DNA of 20,287 nt from a virus: IMG/VR virus record IMGVR_UViG_3300030085_003046, positions 392 to 20,678 of that record. One strand, written 5' to 3'. A program made the translations under genes and the position numbers. How positions within the stretch are numbered: the stretch's first letter is position 1; each line of letters opens with the position of its first letter. The notes under the pieces were generated by a model. It had not been told where the DNA came from. It did not search any database and saw only the letters and a program-made list of their open reading frames with translations. Of this stretch, positions 12,401 to 20,287 are shown piece by piece.

Positions 12401-13897
12401 ATGCATTATTTTGAGTTTGCAGAAAAAGACGCTACATTATATCAAGCTAGTTCAAGTTTAAATTCAGGTTTAGATGAAATACTTGAAGTAAGAAAAGACG
12501 TTAGTGATACAGCCGCAGTTAAAGAAGTTTCTAGAGCGTTAATTAAATTTGATTTGACAGAAATATCGTCATCGATAGTTAACGGAATAATACCAGACTC
12601 AGGTAGTAAAGCTGCAAGATTTTATTTAAATCTATTTGATGCACACCCAACAGCGTTAGCCTCATCTCAAAGTTTATTTGCGTATCCAGTAAGTCAATCT
12701 TGGGTAATGGGTGATGGTCGTAGTTACGATAACCCTGTGACACAAGAGGGTTGTAGTTGGAATTTTACAAAAGGTATAAACGATGGTACTTTATGGACAC
12801 CAGAGATAACTGCTTCAGGCGGTACTTGGTATCAAAATTATGCTAGTGGTTCTTTTGATTTCATACCACCATTTGGTACTTCCATTACAGCTTCTAACGA
12901 AGTTCAAATTACTGTTAAAGGAACTGAGTTTAATTTTATAGCAACTGCATCAGTTGACTCTAATGGGACTGGGTCTGTACCAGATGATGCATCCCCGAAT
13001 TTCTTTTTTAACTCTGGTTCTTCAACAGCTGATTTTGGTAGTAATTTAGTTGACCAAATTAATGCAGCAGATATTGGTATTACAGCTTCTTTTAGTGGAA
13101 CTACAACTTTACACATAACAGCTTCATCCATCACAACAGCAGGTCTAACCGATATTTCAATAGATACTGGTTCAAATGGTACTTATTCTGATGTATTAAC
13201 TCTTGGTGGTGGTGGAGTACCTTATGAAGCTTCACAATCATTTAACCAAAATAGTGAAGATGTTAGAATGGACGTGACTGATATTGTTAAAGCTTGGTTG
13301 AGTCAATCAATTGACAATGAAGGATTTATTGTTAAACGAAGAGGTAATGTTGGGAATACTGATAATTTTTCTGATGAACATAACACACAGAGATTAGGTA
13401 ACTTTTCATTCTTTTCATCCGATACCCATACAAAATATCCACCAACATTAGAAGTTGTTTGGGATGATTCTAAATGGAACGCTGGTTCACTATCACAATT
13501 AAGTTCTACGGAATTAGAAGATACTGTGATATATATGAAAGGTTTACGACCAGAATATAATCAAAAATCAAAAGCTAAATTTAGAGTTGTTGGTAGACCA
13601 AGATTTCCTGAAAGAACCTACGCTACAACACCATCAAACTTAACAGTAAAAGTTCTACCACCAAGTTCATCATATTACTCGATTGTTGATGCCGAAACAG
13701 ATGATGTAATTGTTCCTTATGGAAGTGGTTCTCAAATAAGTTGTGATTCATCAGGTAATTATTTTAATATTGATTTAAATGGATATCAACCAGAGAGATA
13801 CTATAAACTTGAGTACAGAATACAAAGTGGTAGTAATACTGATGAAGAACTTAATCTTTATTATGATGAAGGATTTACATTTAAGGTAACGTTATAA
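12401..13897 (+). CDS. Virion protein with DNRLRE-type domain carrying an inserted beta domain
   Basis: This 498-residue protein is probably part of the baseplate periphery or tail fibre. It begins with a beta region (about 1-135) that includes SRALIKFDL. The conserved closing part of the DNRLRE-type fold, with VRMDVTDIVKAWLSQSIDNEGFIV (split 288-300 and 301-311) and YPPTLEVVWDD (346-356), lies much further on. Between GGTWYQ (140-145) and VPYEASQSF (273-281) sits a segment of about 125 residues, rich in Ser, Thr and Gly, that looks like a separate beta-sandwich inserted in the domain. Residues 370-498 form another beta-rich part. DNRLRE domains are linked to carbohydrate binding. CGGAG before the ATG; stop overlaps next start. 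Confidence 0.75.
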   Translation: MHYFEFAEKDATLYQASSSLNSGLDEILEVRKDVSDTAAVKEVSRALIKFDLTEISSSIVNGIIPDSGSKAARFYLNLFDAHPTALASSQSLFAYPVSQSWVMGDGRSYDNPVTQEGCSWNFTKGINDGTLWTPEITASGGTWYQNYASGSFDFIPPFGTSITASNEVQITVKGTEFNFIATASVDSNGTGSVPDDASPNFFFNSGSSTADFGSNLVDQINAADIGITASFSGTTTLHITASSITTAGLTDISIDTGSNGTYSDVLTLGGGGVPYEASQSFNQNSEDVRMDVTDIVKAWLSQSIDNEGFIVKRRGNVGNTDNFSDEHNTQRLGNFSFFSSDTHTKYPPTLEVVWDDSKWNAGSLSQLSSTELEDTVIYMKGLRPEYNQKSKAKFRVVGRPRFPERTYATTPSNLTVKVLPPSSSYYSIVDAETDDVIVPYGSGSQISCDSSGNYFNIDLNGYQPERYYKLEYRIQSGSNTDEELNLYYDEGFTFKVTL

Positions 13898-14724
13898 TGC
13901 CATATACAACTGACGAAAGGAACGAATTAGATTTTTATAAATCGTTTGTTTCTGAATTAAGAAAAAATCATATTGATAAAATAAAAGAATCTATTCCAAA
14001 AAATTTTAGGGATGATAATAGAGTTTTACAATCATTTGAAGATATAGTAACTGGTTTAGGATTGGAAGATGCTAATCTTGAAGATGGTGGTTCTGTGTAT
14101 GAGACCGCGTTATTTAATCCTAACATTGAAGGAACAACACAAAATAAATCTACATTTTTTGATAGTGTCCGAAGCTCAACCGTAACAACTCAAACCGAAA
14201 AACTAAAACAGTATACAAAATCAGAACTTTTAAACAAAACAATAGAACGAGGGTTTAGTGAATTGATTACCACACCAACATCAACCTTACCCTCTCCAAT
14301 ACCTGAAGAGGTGGATGATGATGGTAACGTAGTGATTGAAGGTGCTGAAGTAAAAGAGGGTGATATAGTGGTAGAGTTTGTACCCGAACAAGAGGAACAG
14401 AGTATAAGTGATATTCTAAGACAACTTCGGGGAGGAGACACTACAGGAATAAAAAGAAAAATTTGGTTAATACAAAACGGTAAAAAAAGAAGATTCATAA
14501 GTACAAATGATTTTTATAGTAGTAAGTATTATAGACGACCATTAAAACAATTACCAAAAGATTTTCTTGATTCTATAGACGATGGTAAACTGATAGTTTT
14601 AGAAACACTAGCTCCGTTTAACAGTCCAACCACAGTTATACCGCCAGTTGTAGAACTAGAGGACATAAATGTAGTATCTGAACCTTATTCAGACGGAGAT
14701 GATGATGGATATGGAGGTAGTTAA
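13897..14724 (+). CDS. Probable virion protein of unknown function
   Basis: This 275-residue protein has three parts. The N-terminal third is helical and charged (about 1-55). A middle stretch follows, with Thr/Ser/Pro and acidic residues (about 125-165, PSPIPEEVDDDGNVV). Then comes a small globular part (about 175-230) with IWLIQNGKKRRFI, a G-K-R-x-F pattern seen in short beta repeats of secreted proteins. The C terminus is acidic and glycine-rich (DGDDDGYGGS). It starts by TAATG overlap with the preceding structural gene. Placement among tail genes implies a structural or assembly role; the fold cannot be named from sequence. Confidence 0.7.
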   Translation: MPYTTDERNELDFYKSFVSELRKNHIDKIKESIPKNFRDDNRVLQSFEDIVTGLGLEDANLEDGGSVYETALFNPNIEGTTQNKSTFFDSVRSSTVTTQTEKLKQYTKSELLNKTIERGFSELITTPTSTLPSPIPEEVDDDGNVVIEGAEVKEGDIVVEFVPEQEEQSISDILRQLRGGDTTGIKRKIWLIQNGKKRRFISTNDFYSSKYYRRPLKQLPKDFLDSIDDGKLIVLETLAPFNSPTTVIPPVVELEDINVVSEPYSDGDDDGYGGS

Positions 14725-14726
14725 TA

Positions 14727-15494
14727 ATGTCGAGATTAAATGAAAAAGATTTACAAATATTACAGACTGGGAAAAATATTGATTTTAATTCACCTAGTTA
14801 TTCTTATATCGATGGTGAGTTTGGAACAAATCCAACTGACTATATTGAGATTTTAATTCACGATGAAGAAGAAAATTTTTTAGAAAGTGCTGTTGTTGAA
14901 GAAAGTGATTATGAAATACTAGATACTGGGGTAGAGTTAAAAACTGGAACAATTCTTAGAAAATTTGGTTATGATAGAGGTCGTTATGTTGTAAAATATA
15001 ATTTTTTTAGAAAAGTAGCTGGTTCATTTGAAAACTTATTGGTTGATGAAAATGAAATTCCTTTTGATGGTGATTTTAGTATAGATGAACAAACTGGTAA
15101 AATAACAGATGAGAATGGTAGAGAATTATTTATAAAAGAAAATAAATATTTAATTCACGAAATCTCACCATCAAGAACTGAACTTAGACTTGTCACCCAA
15201 AATATAAGAAGTAGACAATACGTATCAGATTTTTTTAATTTACAGAGAAATAAAAGAATAATATCCTCTACTCTCAGAGGTGAAACTGTTAGAGACCCAA
15301 TTCAATTTTTTGTACCAGAGGGAGACACCCAAGACCTAACAGACACTAATAAAATTAAATTATCGATACCAACAACCACCAATATGGTCGGTGGTTATAT
15401 ATACCTTAATGATGTTTTTAAACTTCAAGAAAGAGAACCTGAAGTTGTCGATGACGCTGAATCAGAATTTAGAGACTATTACACAGGTAGTTAG
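14727..15494 (+). CDS. Probable baseplate or tail protein of unknown function
   Basis: This 255-residue acidic protein is beta-rich at the N terminus (about 20-110: alternating strands such as DYIEILIHD and GRYVVKYNFFRK). It has a DENG turn (127-130) and a central ELRLVTQNIRSRQYV helix-strand (about 151-166). A downstream region (about 180-235) contains PIQFFVPEG and GGYIYLND. The C-terminal 20 residues are acidic. I recognise no named family. The start lies two bases after the TAA of the previous gene, and a run of Gly-Gly codons just upstream supplies a GGAGG ribosome binding site. The neighbours suggest a virion role, possibly a link between the wedge and the large tail protein. Confidence 0.7.
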   Translation: MSRLNEKDLQILQTGKNIDFNSPSYSYIDGEFGTNPTDYIEILIHDEEENFLESAVVEESDYEILDTGVELKTGTILRKFGYDRGRYVVKYNFFRKVAGSFENLLVDENEIPFDGDFSIDEQTGKITDENGRELFIKENKYLIHEISPSRTELRLVTQNIRSRQYVSDFFNLQRNKRIISSTLRGETVRDPIQFFVPEGDTQDLTDTNKIKLSIPTTTNMVGGYIYLNDVFKLQEREPEVVDDAESEFRDYYTGS

Positions 15495-15496
15495 AA

Positions 15497-15982
15497 ATGA
15501 TTTGGGAATATGGAAACTATAAATTTAATTGTAATTTAAAACCACCTACTTGGGATAAATTTAATCAATGGAAAAAAGATTTTTTTAAACTACAAAACAT
15601 AAATAAATATGAAGTATGGTTGACTGGTGGTTTTTTAGAAAACTGGAAAACATTAGATGTTGACATCGTGCTAACAGGAAAACCAAATTATAAAGAATTA
15701 CAAAAGTTAATGATTGATGGTATATCGTTAGGGATAAAAAAATATAATATGTTTGTTGATATACAATACAGTAATAAAAAACCAGAATTAAATGGTCGTA
15801 AGGTGCAAAAAATAGTATCAGCAAATAAAATAGTACAAGATGGAAGATTAATTACTGATTGGACTACTAGTGAACAAATACTTCCTAATCTTTATAGTAG
15901 AATTACGGAGTATCCAAAGGAACATCAAATGAATAGAGTTTATAAAAATAAACCAATATTATTAAACGAGGGTGTAAACTAA
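15497..15982 (+). CDS. Nucleotidyltransferase-fold protein inside the tail operon
   Basis: This 161-residue protein shows the core signature of the DNA polymerase beta-like nucleotidyltransferase superfamily. GG at 44-45 (WLTGGF) is followed nine residues later by D54-x-D56 (LDVDIVL), with a third candidate carboxylate at D88 (MFVDIQY). These would bind metal and the incoming nucleotide. The N terminus holds several aromatic residues (WEYGNYKF) and the C terminus is basic. It is short, near the minimal size for this fold. In this superfamily such proteins add nucleotides to tRNA, antibiotics or proteins; some are toxins. The substrate is unknown. Stop and start overlap the next gene (TAATG), so it is translated with tail genes, which is unexpected for an enzyme. 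Confidence 0.65.
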   Translation: MIWEYGNYKFNCNLKPPTWDKFNQWKKDFFKLQNINKYEVWLTGGFLENWKTLDVDIVLTGKPNYKELQKLMIDGISLGIKKYNMFVDIQYSNKKPELNGRKVQKIVSANKIVQDGRLITDWTTSEQILPNLYSRITEYPKEHQMNRVYKNKPILLNEGVN

Positions 15983-18900
15983 TGCCAGAATATAGAGTAA
16001 CAGATATCATAATAAAATCAGGTGTGGTAAAAGATGATAACGGTTTATTTCAAGCATTCTTAGACAATCCGATTGATTTATCATATGAGTCTTCTAAAGA
16101 TGAAAATACCTTTGGTAACATTCAGAACGTAGCCAATGGACTTGAGCCACCAGAATTTTTTCAAAATGTAAAGTGGATTTTTAAACAAAACGGGGAAATA
16201 TTATCATTGATTGATGGTGATTACGTAGATGGTGATGGAAATAAAATTGGAACAATAGAGAATAACACTATTAATCTTAGTGATACATTTTCAATAAATC
16301 CTCTTACGCTAGAAAATATATTAACCGATGGTAATACAATCACAGGTGAAATAGAAATATTTGCTATACCAGGTATTGTAAATGACGCTACTAGTCAGTT
16401 TAATTTTGATAGTAGTAGACAGTCTCAAACAAAAATTAATTTTAGCTATCCGTATGACCCAACGTCTGATGACCCTATTGTAGAAGCATTAAATACAAGT
16501 GTGAACACTATTGGTAGTCCGTTTTTTGCTAGAATAATTGGTGTTGAAGGTGATATAATTACAATAGATAGAACTTACAATGAGTTCACAAGTTTTTATG
16601 ATTTGACACCAAATGATGTTACTCAACCATTTGGTACGTTTGAGTCTTGGGAGTTAGTTCATAAATTTCAAGATACACGTGATTTATTAACTTACGTTCA
16701 TTTTGGAGATAATAGAGTAGCATTAGTTACAAATACAAGAGAAGACAAACAAACATTTAAAGTTTATCCATATGGTACTTTACTCAAGTTATATGAACCT
16801 TTACCAGATGATATAGATGAGACCAACAATGTGTATGTTGTTAAAGAACTATTACCACAGAAGACAGAGGTAGTTGATTTAATTCCGTATGACCAAGAAG
16901 ATGAAGATTTAACAATATTAAGAACACCTGATTCGGCTAATGTTGATTCACCAATTACAAAACGTTCAACTGATTCAAAAAATTATAATGATTTAATTAC
17001 AACAGATAAAAAGTTACAACAAAGTATAATCAACAAATACATTAGTGGTAGTCAAAAACCAGTTGAATTAAATATAGATTATACAAATTATGAAAATTTT
17101 GTTAATTTTAGTTCAGCTGAAAAACGATTGGAAAATTTTAGATACAAAATTGAGTTAATAGAGAGTTACACAGCTGAAAGTTCTTCTTTTTCTGCACTAA
17201 CAGATGGGTCGGTTGACGCTTTAAAATTTGAAAATAAGATTCAAGAAGTTAAAAATAATTTTGATGGATATGAAACTTATTTATACAATGTTAGTTCATC
17301 TTATATATCAAGTTCTATGGGAGTATTCAATGATGCTAGTTGGCCTAAATCTGGTAGTGGAACTTATGCTGACCCGTTTGTACCAGTAAGTTCTTCGGAA
17401 GCTACTTTTACAAATTGGTATGGTTCAAATGTTAGTGGTAAAGGTCAAATATATTCAGCGTCTTTATACGATATAAACAATCCAAATAGATTAGTAAATT
17501 TATTACCACAACATATTAGAGAAGATATAGAAAACAATCAATTTTTAGATTTTATGGATATGATTGGTCAACATTTTGATGAGTTGTGGGTTTATACTAA
17601 AGCTTTAGCAGATATAACTGATAGACAATCTGATTTATCTGAAGGATTTTCAAAGGATTTAATTTTTAACTTATCTAAAGCACTTGGTTTTGAAGTACAA
17701 GATGGTAAAGACCTTTTAGATTTAAGTAGAGCTGGTTTTGGTCAAAAAGCTAGTGGAAGTGCATTTTCATTATATACTTCAGGTTCATTAGACTCACCAG
17801 GTGAATCTGATATTTCTAAAGAGATAACTAAAAGAATTATAGCAAGTATGCCTTATCTACTCAAATCAAAAGGTACTATTGGTTCACTAAAAGGTTTGAT
17901 GAATTGTTATGGTATACCTAGTTCAATATTAAGAGTTCGTGAGTATGGTGGATTACAAAAAGATAATCAGAGAGCTCAATTTGAGATAGCTAGAAAGTTT
18001 ACAAAAACTTTAGGATTTAAAAACTCACAATATGTAGAAACAACTTGGGTTGATGATGATGTTAGTGGTAGAAAACCTGAAACTGTAGAACTTAGATTTC
18101 GTTCACCATCCACTGGTTCAGACCAAATTCTTGTACAAAAAGATACTGATTGGGCTATAAAATTAAAAGATAATAATTTAGATGATAACTATGGAACTGT
18201 TTCATTTATGTTATCTGGTTCGAGTGGTTATAAAGAAATAAGTTCTTCATTATTACCAGTTTATGACGGTGATTTTTATCAAGTAATGTTGAGAAAGTCT
18301 AAAATAAACACAGAGTTATTTCCGTTCACATCATTTGAAACTGGTTCATTAGTTAACCCACCATTTTTACCAGGAACAAATAGTGCTGAACGTGGTGAAA
18401 TTGAGATAGTGAGTAGTTCTAATGTAGCTAAAAACGGAACTAAAAGTTTAAGACATAGAAATACATCAACCGATGGTACTTCATACACTTATTTTTATAG
18501 AAATCCTGGTGATACTTACTCATCTTATTCCTCAGCTATAACAGATGTTAGTCAGTACGAAACTTACTTGTTTAGTGCTTATGCTAAAGCTTCAGGTAGT
18601 ACAGTTGATTCTCTTGGTTCTTTAACTCTATTCGAATTAGACTCTGATGAAAATGTTGTGAATTGGGATGTAGAGTTTGAGTACTCAACAAATGAAGGTG
18701 GTATCAAATCATCTCAACGCGTTGGGTTAAATGAGACTGAGTGGAAACAAGTACAAGTAAAGAAAACTATTAAGTTTCCAAATACGGCAAAACTTGGTGT
18801 TCGATTTGAAAACAATAAACCAAGTTCCACGATTTTTTGGGATGAAGTATCTTTAAGAAAAATTTCTGCTAATACCGATACTATTGCTGATGCATTTAGT

Positions 18901-20287
18901 TATGATTTATTTGTTAAAAAGTATGAAGCTGGTTTGGACAGAATTTTATTATCATCAAAATCAAATCTTACCATTTCAAGTTCGGCTTCCCAATCGTATA
19001 ATGCCAATTGGACTGGTAGTGGTAATCTTTTTATCGGTGGTAATAACACAACTCCTTTTAGTGCTAATAAATTATCAGGTTCATTGATGGAGTTTAGACT
19101 GTGGACTGAACCATTAGATGAAGAGTTTTTTGACATTCACGTAGCTACTCCTAAATCATATGTTGGAAATACTGTCTCCTCATCATACACTAACTTAGTT
19201 AGAAGATTTTCTTTTGACGATGACACCACTTTGTCTGAGGGTAGTTCTCTTAGAGATGTTAGTGCTAATCAGACCTATACACAAAGTGGTAGTGCTCGTG
19301 GATTTGGAGGAAATAACCTTTTTCAACCTGTAGTTGATAAAACTAAAACACTTGTACCTAATCACGGCCCTAACCGTAGGATGGCTACAAAGATTAGAAT
19401 TGAAAACAATTTTTTAAGTGGTAGTGGTGCTACATTAAATAAAAATAGTAGATTTGACGCAAGTTCAAATGATTTCGCACCAATTGATTCTGCTAAATTA
19501 GGAATATACTTTTCACCAACCGATGTTATAAATGAAGATATTATATCATCATTTGCAAATCTTGATTTTAATAAATATCTAGGAGACCCTCGTGATAATT
19601 TTAAAGAGGACTATACTGAACTAAAAGATATATCTAATACGTATTTCCAAAAGTATGATGGTAACAACAATTTTTGGGATTATATGCATCTTATAAAATT
19701 TTATGACCAATCAATATTTAAACAATTAAAAAGACTAATTCCAGCTAGAACAAAAAGTCATATGGGAACTTTGATTGAAGGTAACATATTTGAAAGACCA
19801 AAATCACCAGTTCAAAAAAGTAATCCGTCTTTGACACAACCATTTTTTGAGGACACAATTAACGTAGGTGTTTTAGAACAAGAAAATGAAACAAGTCATT
19901 CAATAGTCACGATTGAAACTGAATACCCAACTTATACGGCGTCTGTAGACACAAGTGATAGGTTCTTCACACCATCGTTGTATAGATTTGAAGCTAACGA
20001 TAACTACGAAGATAGAAACTTATATATTTCAGGTTCAGCAAAATATGGAGGCCCTAATTACGTATTTAGTGAACCAACTGGTGCTATTGTATTCGAAAAT
20101 AGAAAATCAGATTTTAATCAAGAGTACAGATATTTCTACACAAGTTCAGACGATTATGACAGAAGTTCAAAATTTACCTCTAACAGATTTGAAAATTTTT
20201 ATACTTCAAAATCTTTGGTGGAATCAGATTTAGACCCTGGATATAACTTTATTTTAGCGTTAAATAGAAGTTTTTATGAGGGTGTGA
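15982..20287 (+). CDS. Very large multidomain tail protein with carbohydrate-binding domains (partial, runs off right edge)
   Basis: The frame is open for 1435 codons to the window edge with no stop. Three regions stand out. Residues about 500-660 resemble a tail protein I-type domain (NLLPQHIREDIENN, SKALGFE, YLLKSKGTIGSLKGLM). Residues about 677-780 and 967-1054 look like the two halves of one LamG/concanavalin A-like lectin domain (first QVMLRKS, later NLFIGGN and LSGSLMEFRLW). Between them, about 780-963, sits a CBM4/9-like module with WKQVQVKKTI and FWDEVSLRKI. The segment 1055-1435 includes NHGPNRRMATKIRI and LIPARTKSHMGTLIEG. A protein of this kind likely joins the baseplate to receptor-binding parts. 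Starts by TAATG overlap. Confidence 0.85.
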   Translation, partial: MPEYRVTDIIIKSGVVKDDNGLFQAFLDNPIDLSYESSKDENTFGNIQNVANGLEPPEFFQNVKWIFKQNGEILSLIDGDYVDGDGNKIGTIENNTINLSDTFSINPLTLENILTDGNTITGEIEIFAIPGIVNDATSQFNFDSSRQSQTKINFSYPYDPTSDDPIVEALNTSVNTIGSPFFARIIGVEGDIITIDRTYNEFTSFYDLTPNDVTQPFGTFESWELVHKFQDTRDLLTYVHFGDNRVALVTNTREDKQTFKVYPYGTLLKLYEPLPDDIDETNNVYVVKELLPQKTEVVDLIPYDQEDEDLTILRTPDSANVDSPITKRSTDSKNYNDLITTDKKLQQSIINKYISGSQKPVELNIDYTNYENFVNFSSAEKRLENFRYKIELIESYTAESSSFSALTDGSVDALKFENKIQEVKNNFDGYETYLYNVSSSYISSSMGVFNDASWPKSGSGTYADPFVPVSSSEATFTNWYGSNVSGKGQIYSASLYDINNPNRLVNLLPQHIREDIENNQFLDFMDMIGQHFDELWVYTKALADITDRQSDLSEGFSKDLIFNLSKALGFEVQDGKDLLDLSRAGFGQKASGSAFSLYTSGSLDSPGESDISKEITKRIIASMPYLLKSKGTIGSLKGLMNCYGIPSSILRVREYGGLQKDNQRAQFEIARKFTKTLGFKNSQYVETTWVDDDVSGRKPETVELRFRSPSTGSDQILVQKDTDWAIKLKDNNLDDNYGTVSFMLSGSSGYKEISSSLLPVYDGDFYQVMLRKSKINTELFPFTSFETGSLVNPPFLPGTNSAERGEIEIVSSSNVAKNGTKSLRHRNTSTDGTSYTYFYRNPGDTYSSYSSAITDVSQYETYLFSAYAKASGSTVDSLGSLTLFELDSDENVVNWDVEFEYSTNEGGIKSSQRVGLNETEWKQVQVKKTIKFPNTAKLGVRFENNKPSSTIFWDEVSLRKISANTDTIADAFSYDLFVKKYEAGLDRILLSSKSNLTISSSASQSYNANWTGSGNLFIGGNNTTPFSANKLSGSLMEFRLWTEPLDEEFFDIHVATPKSYVGNTVSSSYTNLVRRFSFDDDTTLSEGSSLRDVSANQTYTQSGSARGFGGNNLFQPVVDKTKTLVPNHGPNRRMATKIRIENNFLSGSGATLNKNSRFDASSNDFAPIDSAKLGIYFSPTDVINEDIISSFANLDFNKYLGDPRDNFKEDYTELKDISNTYFQKYDGNNNFWDYMHLIKFYDQSIFKQLKRLIPARTKSHMGTLIEGNIFERPKSPVQKSNPSLTQPFFEDTINVGVLEQENETSHSIVTIETEYPTYTASVDTSDRFFTPSLYRFEANDNYEDRNLYISGSAKYGGPNYVFSEPTGAIVFENRKSDFNQEYRYFYTSSDDYDRSSKFTSNRFENFYTSKSLVESDLDPGYNFILALNRSFYEGV

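Noticed and set aside
18884-19136. Short ORFs on both strands within the large tail gene
   Set aside because: They are alternate-frame shadows of an uninterrupted 1435-codon frame with clear domain content.
1-20287. CRISPR array, insertion sequence, integrase or attachment site
   Set aside because: No regularly spaced repeats, transposase or integrase motifs, or terminal direct repeats were seen. The tRNA genes lack adjacent duplicated 3' ends.

Overview
The window is a piece of an AT-rich tailed-phage genome, or a metagenomic contig of one. It is most likely a T4-like myovirus of a marine bacterium. The evidence is a late-sigma-like gene (gp55 type), baseplate genes in T4-like order (gp5-like, gp25-like, gp6-like), tightly packed genes joined by TAATG stop/start overlaps, clear AGGAG-type ribosome binding sites, phage-carried tRNAs, and virion proteins with carbohydrate-binding folds. 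The standard genetic code fits: TAA stops dominate, TAG is used four times, and TGA only once among the genes called. The host cannot be named. The tmRNA tag begins Gly-Glu, as in Bacteroidetes tags, but the strong Shine-Dalgarno sites argue against a typical Bacteroidetes host.

Region 1 (1-2325) is a translation-related module. It holds tRNA-Cys(GCA), two small zinc-ribbon-like proteins, two micro-ORFs with membrane segments, a peptide deformylase with an extra loop and a C-terminal extension, a 46-residue acidic protein, and a complete one-piece tmRNA (ssrA). The tmRNA has four recognisable pseudoknots and an apparent 38-codon tag.

Region 2 (2392-7374) is a forward operon-like run: a membrane-anchored 3D/RlpA-like cell-wall protein, a GT-B-like glycosyltransferase, an unknown protein, an HD-domain phosphohydrolase, a small membrane protein, a gp55-like late sigma factor and two short charged proteins. 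Region 3 (7402-7700) is a tRNA cluster (Ala-TGC, Glu-TTC, Thr-TGT) ended by a bidirectional terminator.

Region 4 (7740-8135) holds the only minus-strand gene, a two-helix membrane protein. Its leader contains a terminator-like hairpin, with a T4-late-type TATAAATA box further upstream on the same strand. Region 5 (8136-20287) is the virion module: a helical protein, gp5-like hub/spike, a small helical protein, gp25-like wedge, gp6-like wedge, a DNRLRE-type structural protein, two unknown probable structural proteins, a nucleotidyltransferase-fold protein, and a very large multidomain tail protein that runs off the right edge.

Taken together, sigma gp55 would switch on late virion genes, while the tRNAs, deformylase and tmRNA could support or reprogram host translation. 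The most unusual items are the phage tmRNA with its long tag, an ORF whose stop codon lies inside the tmRNA, the nucleotidyltransferase embedded in the tail operon, nested domain insertions in two tail proteins, and the antisense gene with an attenuator-like leader.
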